Shown here piece after piece: positions 52,125-61,630 of a stretch of DNA of 64,000 bases (its first letter is position 1; every line of letters starts with the position of its first letter). The notes beneath the pieces were generated by a model. That model did no database searches and was not told the DNA's origin. It was given only the letters and a program-made list of their open reading frames with translations. The translations under genes and the position numbers were made by a program. The stretch covers positions 1 through 64,000 of the forward strand of contig JAIUOH010000013.1 of NCBI GenBank assembly GCA_020161315.1, read 5' to 3'. This DNA comes from Actinomycetota bacterium. GTDB lineage: Bacteria > Actinomycetota > Actinomycetes > Actinomycetales > Microbacteriaceae.

Positions 52125-53231
52125 ATGCGCAGCGAACTGCCAGATTACCCATGGGATGCGATGGCTCCCTACGCCGATCGCGCCGCAGCGCACCCCCGCG
52201 GTGCGATCAACCTCTCGGTTGGCTCGCCGGTCGACCCTACACCCGTCTCGGTGCGCGAGGCGCTCGCCGCAGCGACCGAGTCACACTCGTACCCAGCGAC
52301 AGCCGGCACTGCCGAGCTGCGCGAGGCGATTGCTGAGTGGTATCAGCGCAGGCGCGGTGTCACGGTTGCGCCTGAGGCGGTGCTGCCAACGGTGGGCTCG
52401 AAAGAACTCGTCGCGCTGCTGCCGATGCTACTTGGGCTCGGCCCGGGCGAGGCCGTCGTGTTTCCGCGCGTCGCCTACCCTTCGTACGCGATGGGGGCGG
52501 CGCTTGTGGGTGCCGACGCGGTCGCTTCTGACGACCCAGCCGAGTGGCCCGAGCATACGAAGCTGGTGTGGCTCAACTCGCCGGGAAACCCCGACGGGCG
52601 TGTGCAGGGCATCGAAGCGATGCGCACCGCAGTGGCACGTGCGCGCGAGCTCGGAGCGGTGATTGTGGGCGACGAGTGCTACGCCGAGTTCGGTTGGGAT
52701 GCCCCCTGGCGTGAGGCTCCGATTCCGTCACTGCTTGATCCTCGAATCGTCGGCGACGACCACAGCGATGTGCTCGCGATTTATTCGCTGAGCAAGCAGT
52801 CGAACCTCGCTGGCTACAGGGCCGCATTTTTGGCGGGGGATCGCGCGCTCGTCGCGCGCCTGCTCACCGTGCGCAAACACGCGGGTCTCATTGTGCCCGG
52901 CCCCGTGCAGCGCGCAATGGTGGCCGCGCTCGCAGACGAGGCGCACGTCTCGGAGCAGCGGGAGCGCTATCGCGCGCGCCGCGATGTGCTGAAGCCTGCG
53001 CTTGAGGCAGCGGGTTTTCGCATTGACGGCAGCGAAGCCGGTTTGTATCTCTGGGCGACCAGGGGAGTGGACGCCTGGCAAACGATCGCTGAGCTCGCCG
53101 AAATCGGTATCGTTGCGGGCCCCGGGCACTTCTATGGCGAGTACTCGCCGAACCACGTTCGTCTCGCGCTCACGGCGAACGACGCGGACATTGCAGAGGC
53201 GGCAGCGCGGCTGAGAGCAATCTCTGGCTAG
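52125..53231 (+). CDS. dapC: Succinyldiaminopimelate transaminase DapC
   Basis: The 368-residue class-I PLP aminotransferase makes N-succinyl-LL-2,6-diaminopimelate for lysine and peptidoglycan. It shows NLSVGSPVDPTP, SYPATAGTAELREAIA, a PLP lysine in YSLSKQSNLAGYR (about 228) and GPGHFYGEYSPNHVRLALT. Actinobacterial DapC sits beside fdxA, as here, so this is preferred to AlaT-like transaminase. A role in acetylornithine transamination, missing from the arg cluster, is possible since DapC and ArgD activities overlap in some bacteria. Confidence 0.92.
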   Translation: MRSELPDYPWDAMAPYADRAAAHPRGAINLSVGSPVDPTPVSVREALAAATESHSYPATAGTAELREAIAEWYQRRRGVTVAPEAVLPTVGSKELVALLPMLLGLGPGEAVVFPRVAYPSYAMGAALVGADAVASDDPAEWPEHTKLVWLNSPGNPDGRVQGIEAMRTAVARARELGAVIVGDECYAEFGWDAPWREAPIPSLLDPRIVGDDHSDVLAIYSLSKQSNLAGYRAAFLAGDRALVARLLTVRKHAGLIVPGPVQRAMVAALADEAHVSEQRERYRARRDVLKPALEAAGFRIDGSEAGLYLWATRGVDAWQTIAELAEIGIVAGPGHFYGEYSPNHVRLALTANDADIAEAAARLRAISG

Positions 53232-53423
53232 GGACGGGGCTGAGCGTCGCGTGGGCGCCGCGGGATCCTCGTCTGAAAAATCACTGTTCTTTCGATATCA
53301 AGATAAATGTCAGAACTGCACCGGGGTGCCACGGGTCCGTGTGCGCCGGCAAACCGGATAAGCTGAAGAGAGTCGCCACCACCTTCGGCGACACCGACTG
53401 CACCGAACTCACGAGGAGGCGAC

Positions 53424-54713
53424 GTGACCGAATCGACGCAGGGACAGACTGCAAAGCTGACTGTTGCTGGGCGCGAGGCAGAGTTGCCCGTGCTGACCGC
53501 TATCGACGGAAACCCCGCAATCGACGTCAGCTCGCTGACCCGCCAGACCGGCTACACCGCGCTCGACTACGGGTACGTCAACACGGCTTCGACCAAGTCG
53601 GCCGTTACCTACATCGACGGCGACCAGGGCATTTTGCGCTACCGCGGCTACCCGATCGAAGAGCTCGCTGCGAAGTCAAGCTTTCTTGAGGTCGCCTATC
53701 TACTGATCTATGGCGAGCTGCCCACTGCTGACCAGCTCGCTGCGTTTGATGGTGAGATTCGCCGCCACACGCTGCTGCACGAAGACATGCGCTACTACTT
53801 CGAGGGCGTGCCGCACACCGCACACCCCATGGCTGTGCTCTCTGGCGGCCTGCAGACGATGTCGACCTACTACGAGGACTCGCTCGACACCTCGGTCGAA
53901 GAGTTCGTGCACGTCAACACGATTCGTCTGCTGGCGAAGCTGCCCGTGCTCGCCGCATATGCGCACAAGAAGACGATCGGGCAGGCGTTTCTCTACCCCG
54001 ACAACAACCTCAGCTTCGTCGAGAACTTCTTGCGTCTCAACTTCGGCAACCGTGCAGAAGACTACGTGCTCAACCCGGTGCTCGTCGACGCGCTCGATAA
54101 GCTGCTGATTCTGCACGCGGACCACGAACAGAACGCGTCGACCTCGACCGTGCGCCTCGTTGGGTCGACCGGTGCAAACATGTTCTCTTCGGTTTCCGCT
54201 GGGATCAACGCGCTCTCGGGTCCGCTGCACGGCGGTGCCAACGAAGCGGTGCTCGACATGCTCGGCCAGATTCAAGAGAGCGGCATGGGCGTGCAGGCCT
54301 TCGTTGAGAAGGTGAAAAACAAAGAAGCAGGCGTCAAGCTCATGGGCTTCGGGCACCGCGTCTACAAGAACTACGATCCGCGCGCCCGCATCGTGCGCGA
54401 AAGCGCAGGCAAGGTGCTTGCCGAACTCGGTGTCAACGACCCGCTGCTCGCGCTCGCGCAAGAGCTCGAGCAGATCGCCCTCGAAGACGACTACTTCAAG
54501 GAGCGCAAGCTCTACCCGAACGTCGACTTTTACACCGGTGTGATTTACAAGGCAATGGGTTTTCCGACACGCATGTTCACCGTGCTGTTCGCGATCGGTC
54601 GCCTGCCCGGCTGGATTGCCCAGTGGCGCGAAGCTCGCGAAGACCCGCAGACAAAGATCGGTCGCCCGCAGCAGCTCTACATCGGCTCGCCCGAGCGTCA
54701 CCTGAACCGCTGA
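53424..54713 (+). CDS. gltA: Citrate synthase
   Basis: The 429-residue enzyme condenses acetyl-CoA and oxaloacetate to citrate. It has LILHADHEQNASTSTVR (catalytic His), SGPLHGGANEAVLDML, GFGHRVYKNYDPRA (second His and Arg ligands) and VDFYTGVIYKAMGFP (catalytic Asp). Length is that of the large, NADH-sensitive type. GTG 53424 follows GAGGAGGCG. The 192-bp upstream gap has an AT-rich GATATC segment near 53300 that may be a promoter or operator. Confidence 0.96.
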   Translation: MTESTQGQTAKLTVAGREAELPVLTAIDGNPAIDVSSLTRQTGYTALDYGYVNTASTKSAVTYIDGDQGILRYRGYPIEELAAKSSFLEVAYLLIYGELPTADQLAAFDGEIRRHTLLHEDMRYYFEGVPHTAHPMAVLSGGLQTMSTYYEDSLDTSVEEFVHVNTIRLLAKLPVLAAYAHKKTIGQAFLYPDNNLSFVENFLRLNFGNRAEDYVLNPVLVDALDKLLILHADHEQNASTSTVRLVGSTGANMFSSVSAGINALSGPLHGGANEAVLDMLGQIQESGMGVQAFVEKVKNKEAGVKLMGFGHRVYKNYDPRARIVRESAGKVLAELGVNDPLLALAQELEQIALEDDYFKERKLYPNVDFYTGVIYKAMGFPTRMFTVLFAIGRLPGWIAQWREAREDPQTKIGRPQQLYIGSPERHLNR

Positions 54714-54739
54714 TTCACCCATACGGCTTTCTCGCAGAG

Positions 54740-54797
54740 AGGAGCCGTCGCGGGGCTACCGCTCGCGTTTGTGAGCTACTCCTTCGCGACGGCTCCT
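54740..54797. terminator. Large hairpin after gltA
   Basis: AGGAGCCGTCGCG (54740-54752) pairs perfectly with CGCGACGGCTCCT (54785-54797); GCTC/GAGC close the inner loop. It lies 27 bp after the citrate synthase stop. Confidence 0.75.
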
Positions 54798-54815
54798 TAC
54801 CTGTTCTTTCGACGG

Positions 54816-54857
54816 GGATCGCGAAACGCTGTCAAGCGACCGTGTGCTTCGCGATCC
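54816..54857. repeat. Second hairpin upstream of the sigma factor gene
   Basis: GGATCGCGAA (54816-54825) pairs with TTCGCGATCC (54848-54857), loop 22 nt. Together with the previous hairpin it isolates the sigma-factor gene from gltA. Confidence 0.65.
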
Positions 54858-54976
54858 GACCCGTTGAGCAGCGTCTTTTGCACCGAGAATGAGTTTCTGT
54901 TAACTTACGAGTATCTTCATGAGCGTGGGGGCGCCGTGAGATTGTTTTCACGCCCATCACGTGACAGGGACACGAC

Positions 54977-56608
54977 TTGGATTTCGCCAACCGCTCAGCC
55001 GACGGTCTTCCCGAGTCGGAGCTTATCGCCGCCTCGCGCGATGGCGATCGAGATGCCTACGCAGAACTCTGGACACGACATCGAGCTGCTGCGGTGCGCG
55101 CCGCCAAACCGCTTGCATTCAACAACGCTGAAGACGTGGTCTCGGACTCTTTTATCGCTATCTGGGAGCAGATGCAGAGAGGCGGAGGTCCGACAGGTCA
55201 CTTTCGTGCCTATCTGCTGTCAACGGTTCGCAACCGGGCGGTGACTCGCTATCACGCCGAGAGCCGGGTGCAGGTGGTTGCCGAGGTCGACGGTGATCCT
55301 GTGCAAGACAGCTCCCACGGGCTTGAGGCCGCAGAGCAGCGACGCGACGTGACAGTTGCTTTTCGCTCGTTGCCCGAACGCTGGCAGCAGGTGCTCTGGC
55401 TCACCGAGGTCGAACAGATACCGAGAAATGACATCGCGGCGAAACTGGATCTCAGCCCAAACTCCGTCTCGGCGCTCACTAGACGAGCAAAAGAGGGTCT
55501 CAAGATCGCGTGGCTTGAAGAGATACTGCCGTCGCCTGAGCAGCAAGTGCACCCGCAGGTGCAGGGACTGTTGCCAAGGTTTGTGCGCGGCAGTCTCGGG
55601 GCGAAGGACAGGGCAGCTGTGCGCTCGCACCTCACTTCGTGCGCGCTATGCCAGGCAACAGCGGATCAGATCAAGCAAGAGAACCATAGACTCGGAGGAA
55701 AATCGGCGGGTGTGCTTGGCTTGGTGCTCGTCGGAGGGTCGACCGCAGTGGGACAGAACGTCACAGCGGCCGGCGCAACCCCTCTTCTCGCAGTGCTGCA
55801 CAATATGGGCCTGCTGCCCAAGCTGCTTGCTCTCGGTTCGGCTGTGCTACTTGCTGGAGCGGCGATAGTGATCGCAGTGCTGGTGCAGCCTCAGGCAGAT
55901 GACGGAGTGGCAACAGGCCAAAATTCGCCGGGCAAGAGTGACTCCGAAAGAACGAGGGTTGCGGATTCAACGGCAACTGAACCCCGAGGATCGCAATCAG
56001 GCACTGCTCAGTCGTCAGACGGTAGCGCTGGCAGTCAGCTGCCTGCGGCCCCCGGCGGGGGGTCAGCCGGAGGTGGCGGATCTAGCGGTGAGGCCGAAGA
56101 CCCGGTGACACCGCGGGGGGAATTCATCGCGAGCGGCTCCGGGGCAGCTGGAATTGCTCCCGTAGTGAGTGGTGTAGCAGCACCGGGGAGTAACGTCGCG
56201 GTCTCGGTCGCGGGGCTGAGCTTTACTGTCGAGGCGGCGAGTGATGGCTCGTGGTCTACAGATCTCTCTACGCTCGGCCTGCCGGTTGGCGACTATATCG
56301 CGCAGGTGTCGACTGCTGTGAGCAACTGGGTTCCAAATACGCATTCCCTACCATTCGCGATCTCTACGCCGAGTGCTTCGCTCGCGTCTCCCGGGGTCGC
56401 GGGTACGGGGGCAGACATCTCACTGCTGGGGATTCCCGGATCACAGGTGTGCGTTCGTCTTGGATCGGGTACATACCAAATATTTCCACTCGATTCAGCC
56501 GGTGCAGGCGGGGGGAGACTTTCTGCTCCTTGGAGCCCCGGTATGACCATTCGCCTGGGGTATTGCACCGACGGACGCTTCGGCCCCTTCAACGTTTCGA
56601 CCCTGTGA
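54977..56608 (+). CDS. ECF sigma factor fused to zinc-finger, membrane helix and secreted domain
   Basis: The 543-residue polypeptide joins: sigma-70 region 2 (about 20-95), region 4 with HTH (about 120-175, IPRNDIAAKLDLSPNSVSALTRRAKEGL), a zf-HC2-like anti-sigma segment (about 190-230, RSHLTSCALCQATAD), a membrane helix (about 277-303), a Ser/Gly/Pro linker, and a beta-rich Ig-like exterior domain (about 376-543). Membrane tethering would hold the sigma part until release by proteolysis or an outside signal. TTG 54977 has CAGGGA at good spacing. Downstream genes encode surface proteins. Confidence 0.85.
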   Translation: MDFANRSADGLPESELIAASRDGDRDAYAELWTRHRAAAVRAAKPLAFNNAEDVVSDSFIAIWEQMQRGGGPTGHFRAYLLSTVRNRAVTRYHAESRVQVVAEVDGDPVQDSSHGLEAAEQRRDVTVAFRSLPERWQQVLWLTEVEQIPRNDIAAKLDLSPNSVSALTRRAKEGLKIAWLEEILPSPEQQVHPQVQGLLPRFVRGSLGAKDRAAVRSHLTSCALCQATADQIKQENHRLGGKSAGVLGLVLVGGSTAVGQNVTAAGATPLLAVLHNMGLLPKLLALGSAVLLAGAAIVIAVLVQPQADDGVATGQNSPGKSDSERTRVADSTATEPRGSQSGTAQSSDGSAGSQLPAAPGGGSAGGGGSSGEAEDPVTPRGEFIASGSGAAGIAPVVSGVAAPGSNVAVSVAGLSFTVEAASDGSWSTDLSTLGLPVGDYIAQVSTAVSNWVPNTHSLPFAISTPSASLASPGVAGTGADISLLGIPGSQVCVRLGSGTYQIFPLDSAGAGGGRLSAPWSPGMTIRLGYCTDGRFGPFNVSTL

Positions 56609-56752
56609 AGCTCGCCCCGAGGTCGGGGCTGTCAGATGCGCTGCAACGTAGGCGCAAAGTTTTTTCTGCCTTTGGCGTCACTTTTTCAGCTATCGCCTGA
56701 CTCTCTTGGCGACAACCGCGGTCTTCCGCGCGTCTTTAGAGGGGGAACGTCA

Positions 56753-59700
56753 ATGATTGACTTGTTGAAGAAGCTCACGAGTGGTGTGGCACTTGCCGCA
56801 TTGCTGGTCGGCTCCGCCGTCGTGCTCGGCACGGCTGCGCCTGCTCATGCCATAGTCGGTGACCCCTCGGTGGGTACCACACCGAACGGCGTGACGAGCG
56901 TCGCGGCGTCTGCTGGGAAATCTCGAGGATCAGGTCTCTGGGGGTATGCCGGTGACGTGAAAACTCGTGCGAGTGGGTACGCGTTCACATATGGTGTCGC
57001 GGTGAGCCCCGCTGACGAGAGTCTTTGGGTGACAGACAGCGCCAAGATCGTCTGGACGAGCAACGCGTTTCTCTGCGGACTCTATGGCGGCGTAGTGAAA
57101 GGCGGTAGCGCCTGCTACGTCGGTGAATCGGTCTTGCATCGCTACGCGCTGAACGCAGCTCCTGACTGGTCAATCGGTCAGTACCAGGGCAACGGAAGTT
57201 ATGGCGCGGCCGCTGTTGGCAGCAATGCGGGAGTGGGTGCCAACTACGCTGCACTCTCGAGCGCCCAGAACCTGAACGGCACGACTATGCCAAGTGGTCG
57301 CTTCGGCGGAGTCCGGGGGATCGCAGTCACCGAACAGGGAACCGCGTGGGCGATGGACGCTGATGCGGGTTACGCGTGGCTCAGTCACGCAGGCCACGCG
57401 CTGCGAATGGTGAACGCAGACGGGAGCGAAGCCGGCGCGCTGGGAAAGACGACCTGGCCGAGCGGTACAGGATGGACAAACCGTCATGACCCTGAATCGT
57501 TCGACTACCCTGTGGGCATCGCGCGGATGGCGAACGGCGACATGATCGTCACGAGCCAGACACCGGAGCTGCTGAAGCAGTACCATTCCGACGGCACCTT
57601 CGTGCGCAATATCTACTTGAACCAACCGGCTGGAACTGCATACACCGGTGATCCGGGGTATCGAAGCCCGTACGCGATTGCTGTCGACCCGGCAGACGGT
57701 ACTTTGCTCGTGGGGTACATCGACCCAGGAAACGGAAACCCGAGTTTTATTCAGCGCGTGGATCCGAACAACTGCGTGAGCGAGGCAGTGGGCAACCCGG
57801 CAGGTTCATCGCGAGACCGATGCGCAGTGCTCGATACCATCGGTGTCGGCGTGCTCGCGAACGGAACCGCGACCTCCAGCTCGCCCGCGGTGACGTTTAC
57901 CATTCAGGTCGAGCCGCGGACCGGAGACATCTATGTCGGGCAGCGCGACGGTGTGCTGCGATTGTTTGCCGCCGACGGTACTCCGAAAGGCAGTTTTCCA
58001 GTGTTCGGCAAAGGAACGGGAAACGGGCAAGTCGAGACAGTGCGCGGCATCGCGTTCGACGCTCGAGGTTTCATGTACGTCACCGTTTCGGAGGGCAAAG
58101 ACACGACCAGGGTGCAGATCTTCGCACGTACTCCAGACCCGATCACCGGGCTCACCGCGGTCTATAGCGACTCGGCCAAGACTGAGGCAACGATCTCCTG
58201 GGATGCGCTTGCAACCGGAGTAACTGCCGACGCCCAAGCGCCGGTTCGCGACTACGTGTTGGAGCAGTCGACCGACGGCGGCTCGACATGGTCGGTGCGG
58301 TCTACCACGATATCGACAGCACACTCGGAAGTCGTGACTGGCTTGGATCCTGCGCAGACCTATCAATTCAGGGTGTCGGCATGGAACGAGGCGGGCAATG
58401 GCGACTGGGCTGCCGTCCCTGTCGCCGAAGCACCGACCCATCCGAACCTCACAGTCGTCAAAAGCGGCAACGGGATCGAGACTGCTACCGCTGCGGATGC
58501 CGTTCAGGTTGATGCTGGCAGCACCGTGAACTTCGCCTATTCGATCACCAACACTGGGGACACTCCGGTCGAGATCACTCGAGTCAACGACAGCGTGCTC
58601 GGAGATCTCACCGCGCCATCGGGGTTCTCGGGCGCGCTCGGTCTGAACGAAAGTGTTGAGTTTCTCGCGTCTGGAGCAGTGCCTGCCGGCGCCTACCGAA
58701 ACACGGTCAGCGTCGAGTGGCGCGAAGCCGGGACGCAGCTCGCGCTGGTGCCCAAAACAGACGACTGGTTCGGCTTCGGAGTGACGAGGGATCTCAGTAT
58801 CGTGAAGACAGGCAACGGAGAGCTCGCCCTGACGGAAGATGACAGGGTCAACGTTGCTGCTGGCGTGAACGTCGCGTTCAATTACACGATCACCAACAAC
58901 GGCAACGTTCCGGTGACTGGCCTCGCCCTCGCCGATGACGTTCTCGGATCAGTGCAAGCTCCCGCCGGGTTCACTGGCACGCTTGACGCCAACGGAGGGT
59001 CGGTAACGTTCACTGCGACCGCTCCGGTGCCGGCCGGAGCGTACGTCAATACCGCGACTGCAACGGGATCTAGCGCTGGTCGGCCAGTGAGCGCGGAAAC
59101 CCGCTGGCACGGCTTCGGCGTCACCAGTGACCTCTCGGTGGTGAAGACCGGCAACGGAGTCGCGACCGCATCGGCGGATCAGCCCTATTACACGACAGCC
59201 GACGCCACGGTGCAGTTCGAGTACGCGATCACGAATAACGGCAACGCCGACGTGACCATTACATCGGTGAATGACGATGTGCTTGGCACGCTTGCTACCC
59301 CTGTCGGATTCAGTGGCGTGCTCGGCGCAGGCGCATCGGTTACCTACTTTGCATCGGGGCAGGTGCCGGCGGGTGACTACCACAACACGGTGATCGCCAC
59401 GGCTACCGCACAGGGTGGAGGCACTCTTTCCGCGAGCGACGAATGGTTCGGTTTCGGGGTGACCGACGACCTCAGTGTGGTCAAATCGGGCGACTCAGTG
59501 ACGAACGATAGCGCAGACGACGCGCACCGGGTCGTAGCTGGCAGCACCGTCGAGTTCGTCTACGTGGTGACGAACAGTGGCAATGCCCCCGTGGCGCTCA
59601 GCATCAGCGACGACCGACTCGGTCAGCTGACGCCCCCACCCGGGTTCTCGGGAACGCTCGGGGCCGGTCAGAGCGTCGAGTTCAAAGCGAACGGGGCGAT

Positions 59701-60319
59701 TCCTGCAGGTGATTATCACAATACCGCGACTGTCGATGGCAGGTCGTCTGCAGGCGTGGCGCTGCGCCCGAGCGATGACTGGTTTGGGTTTGGGGTTACC
59801 GACGGCCTGACTGTCGTGAAGACCGGAAACGGAATCGCAACAGCTTCCGAGGGCGAGGCGGTGCACGTCGCAGCAGGAAGCTTGGTGGAGTTCTCGTACA
59901 CCGTGACGAACGACGGCAACTCGCCGGTTGTGGTTTCGGAAGTCAGGGACGACCGCATCGGGCAGCTCTCACCACCCGCAGGATTCGGTGGAGTGCTCGG
60001 CGCGAACGAGAGCGTCGACTTCATCGCAAACGGATCAGTGCCCGCAGGCTCCTATCGCAATATCGCGACAGTGACCGCCGAGAACGAATTCGGTGCCCAG
60101 CTCACAGCGAGCGATGACTGGTTTGGCTTTGGTGATGTCAAGACCCCCGAGAATCCGGGAACGAACGAGGGCTCCGGCGGTGCGAACGGGGGCGGCCAGT
60201 TGCCGAACACCGGTGCAGCGGGCTTTGAGCCGCTCGCAATTGGAGCGGGGCTCCTGCTGCTGAGCGGTGCAGCGCTCGTGCTGATCCGCAGCCGCTCACG
60301 CCGCAGGCGGGCCGGATGA
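56753..60319 (+). CDS. Multidomain LPNTG-anchored surface protein
   Basis: The 1188-residue protein has a signal peptide cleaved after AHA33, an NHL/propeller-like region (about 50-460), a fibronectin-III domain (about 465-560), five tandem repeats of about 113 residues (about 564-1128), and a C-terminal LPNTG (about 1150), hydrophobic helix and RSRSRRRR tail for sortase anchoring. The repeats each open with LSVVKTGNG-like and end with WFGFGVT. ATG 56753 has AGAGGGGG upstream. It starts 144 bp after the fused sigma factor. Confidence 0.9.
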   Translation: MIDLLKKLTSGVALAALLVGSAVVLGTAAPAHAIVGDPSVGTTPNGVTSVAASAGKSRGSGLWGYAGDVKTRASGYAFTYGVAVSPADESLWVTDSAKIVWTSNAFLCGLYGGVVKGGSACYVGESVLHRYALNAAPDWSIGQYQGNGSYGAAAVGSNAGVGANYAALSSAQNLNGTTMPSGRFGGVRGIAVTEQGTAWAMDADAGYAWLSHAGHALRMVNADGSEAGALGKTTWPSGTGWTNRHDPESFDYPVGIARMANGDMIVTSQTPELLKQYHSDGTFVRNIYLNQPAGTAYTGDPGYRSPYAIAVDPADGTLLVGYIDPGNGNPSFIQRVDPNNCVSEAVGNPAGSSRDRCAVLDTIGVGVLANGTATSSSPAVTFTIQVEPRTGDIYVGQRDGVLRLFAADGTPKGSFPVFGKGTGNGQVETVRGIAFDARGFMYVTVSEGKDTTRVQIFARTPDPITGLTAVYSDSAKTEATISWDALATGVTADAQAPVRDYVLEQSTDGGSTWSVRSTTISTAHSEVVTGLDPAQTYQFRVSAWNEAGNGDWAAVPVAEAPTHPNLTVVKSGNGIETATAADAVQVDAGSTVNFAYSITNTGDTPVEITRVNDSVLGDLTAPSGFSGALGLNESVEFLASGAVPAGAYRNTVSVEWREAGTQLALVPKTDDWFGFGVTRDLSIVKTGNGELALTEDDRVNVAAGVNVAFNYTITNNGNVPVTGLALADDVLGSVQAPAGFTGTLDANGGSVTFTATAPVPAGAYVNTATATGSSAGRPVSAETRWHGFGVTSDLSVVKTGNGVATASADQPYYTTADATVQFEYAITNNGNADVTITSVNDDVLGTLATPVGFSGVLGAGASVTYFASGQVPAGDYHNTVIATATAQGGGTLSASDEWFGFGVTDDLSVVKSGDSVTNDSADDAHRVVAGSTVEFVYVVTNSGNAPVALSISDDRLGQLTPPPGFSGTLGAGQSVEFKANGAIPAGDYHNTATVDGRSSAGVALRPSDDWFGFGVTDGLTVVKTGNGIATASEGEAVHVAAGSLVEFSYTVTNDGNSPVVVSEVRDDRIGQLSPPAGFGGVLGANESVDFIANGSVPAGSYRNIATVTAENEFGAQLTASDDWFGFGDVKTPENPGTNEGSGGANGGGQLPNTGAAGFEPLAIGAGLLLLSGAALVLIRSRSRRRRAG
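58442..60136 (+). repeat. Five tandem coding repeats (DUF11-like)
   Basis: Units start at about 58442, 58787, 59126, 59465 and 59801 and are 336-345 bp long. Common pieces are VVK-GNG, FAYSITN-GN-PV, GFSG-LG-NE-VEF-A-G-VPAG-Y-NT and WFGFGVT. They resemble the DUF11/SpaA-like stalk domains of surface proteins. Confidence 0.88.
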
Positions 60320-60387
60320 GCATCGGTGGCCGGAGGCAGATCCGACTTCCGGTCACCGCCACCACACGAAGAAAGGAAACACGCAAG

Positions 60388-61503
60388 ATGAACCACACGA
60401 CCAAACGCAGAGGCGTCATGGCAGGAGCGGCTGCGCTGCTCGCGCTGAGCCCTCTGGCTCTTGCCACTTCGGCGAACGCAGCCGAGGGCGATATCTCGGT
60501 GAACTACTCAACACAGAACAATGCGTCTGCCCCGCTCGATGGCAGCTACACGGTGCACGGGCGCGTGGGCCAGCTGCGAGACGACATGCAAATGACCTAC
60601 ACCATCGAAGCGCAGGGCGTGACCTATCCAATGCCTGTCATCGAGTACACGGGCACTTTCGTCGACACCGCAGATGCGACCTATACGTTCCGCTTCAGCT
60701 GCCTCGCGGGCAGTCCTTGCGAGGCCTACCAGTACCAGGTCGATGCTATGAACGCGGTTGCGCAGAACCTCGATGGGCACTCAATCGCCGATTTCACGAC
60801 CGATGTCGCGCCGATCATCGATACCTTCGGGGGAAACGTGCCGGTCGGGGTTCAGGGAACCGTAACGGTATCGGTGCTATCCGATGTGCCGGGCACCGGG
60901 CAGCTCAGGTTCTGGCTGCAGGATCGCGACACGCAGGAGCACCTCTCGGTAACCGCGACGACGCCCCTCTCGATCACGCGGCCTGAGCTGAGCGGAGATT
61001 ACAGCCCGGCTGAACTCTGCGTGGCAGGTCTGCAGGAGTACGTCAAGGATGGCGTGAAGTACGCCCCGACCAACGCTGGGCGCGATCAGGTCGACCTGAA
61101 CGCAGTTGTGACTGACTCGGGCATCTTGCCCGACGATGCTACTCCGGTCGGCACTGCCGGTACCTTCTCGTACGCACTTGATAGCGGCACCGAAGGAAGC
61201 GAGAGCGACGTCACCGCGCAACTCCTGGCTGCTCCCGTAGGGGCACACGAGGTCGCAGTCGGCTACACGGCTCCCGACGGTGTACTGGCCGAGCGTGTGT
61301 TCGGAGAAATCACCGTGCTTGGCGCTGACTCCCCGAACTGCTGGAAGACCAGCACCGTGACGAAGCCGTCAGGCCCTGGACCGCTGGCTAACACTGGCTC
61401 TGAGAACTTGGGTGGGATCGCCCTCGGCGGCGGTGTGGCCGCGCTGCTGTGCGGAATGCTGCTGATCGGCGCCCGCTCATTGCGCCGCGCCCGCGCGCTC
61501 TAG
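60388..61503 (+). CDS. LANTG-anchored surface protein
   Basis: The 371-residue protein has a signal peptide (cleaved after ANA, about 30), a beta-rich exterior with scattered Cys pairs (FRFSCLAGSPCEAY, ELCVAGLQ), and a C-terminal PLANTGSENLGG, hydrophobic helix and RRARAL tail. LANTG replaces LPXTG (Ala for Pro), as in some actinobacterial class-E sortase substrates. It begins 68 bp after the LPNTG gene and is probably cotranscribed. ATG 60388 has GAAAGGA upstream. No family was recognised. Confidence 0.83.
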   Translation: MNHTTKRRGVMAGAAALLALSPLALATSANAAEGDISVNYSTQNNASAPLDGSYTVHGRVGQLRDDMQMTYTIEAQGVTYPMPVIEYTGTFVDTADATYTFRFSCLAGSPCEAYQYQVDAMNAVAQNLDGHSIADFTTDVAPIIDTFGGNVPVGVQGTVTVSVLSDVPGTGQLRFWLQDRDTQEHLSVTATTPLSITRPELSGDYSPAELCVAGLQEYVKDGVKYAPTNAGRDQVDLNAVVTDSGILPDDATPVGTAGTFSYALDSGTEGSESDVTAQLLAAPVGAHEVAVGYTAPDGVLAERVFGEITVLGADSPNCWKTSTVTKPSGPGPLANTGSENLGGIALGGGVAALLCGMLLIGARSLRRARAL

Positions 61504-61515
61504 GCGCTCCAATCT

Positions 61516-61569
61516 CCGGCAGCGGGGCAGGTCGCCCCCAACTCGATCTCCCCGTTGCCGGTTTCTTCT
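61516..61569 (+). terminator. Intrinsic terminator after the LANTG gene
   Basis: CCGGCAGCGGGG (61516-61527) pairs with CCCCGTTGCCGG (61550-61561) with one G-U pair, followed by TTTCTTCTT. Confidence 0.88.
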
Positions 61570-61575
61570 TCGATG

Positions 61576-61609
61576 TGTGAAGCGTTGACCGCTTCACATG
61601 TATATTTTT
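61576..61609 (+). promoter_or_regulatory. Second hairpin with T-run in the leader of the last gene
   Basis: TGTGAAGCG (61576-61584) pairs with CGCTTCACA (61590-61598), loop TTGAC, followed by TGTATATTTTT. It is either a second terminator or an operator/attenuator for the gene starting at 61631. Confidence 0.6.
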
Positions 61610-61630
61610 CTCGAAAGGTCGTTCCGTCGC

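Noticed and set aside
53290-53320. GATATC-centred palindrome upstream of gltA as a MarR-type site
   Set aside because: The arms match for only a few bases beyond GATATC.
53700-54722. 340-codon open frame on the minus strand opposite gltA
   Set aside because: Antisense to citrate synthase with no family features.
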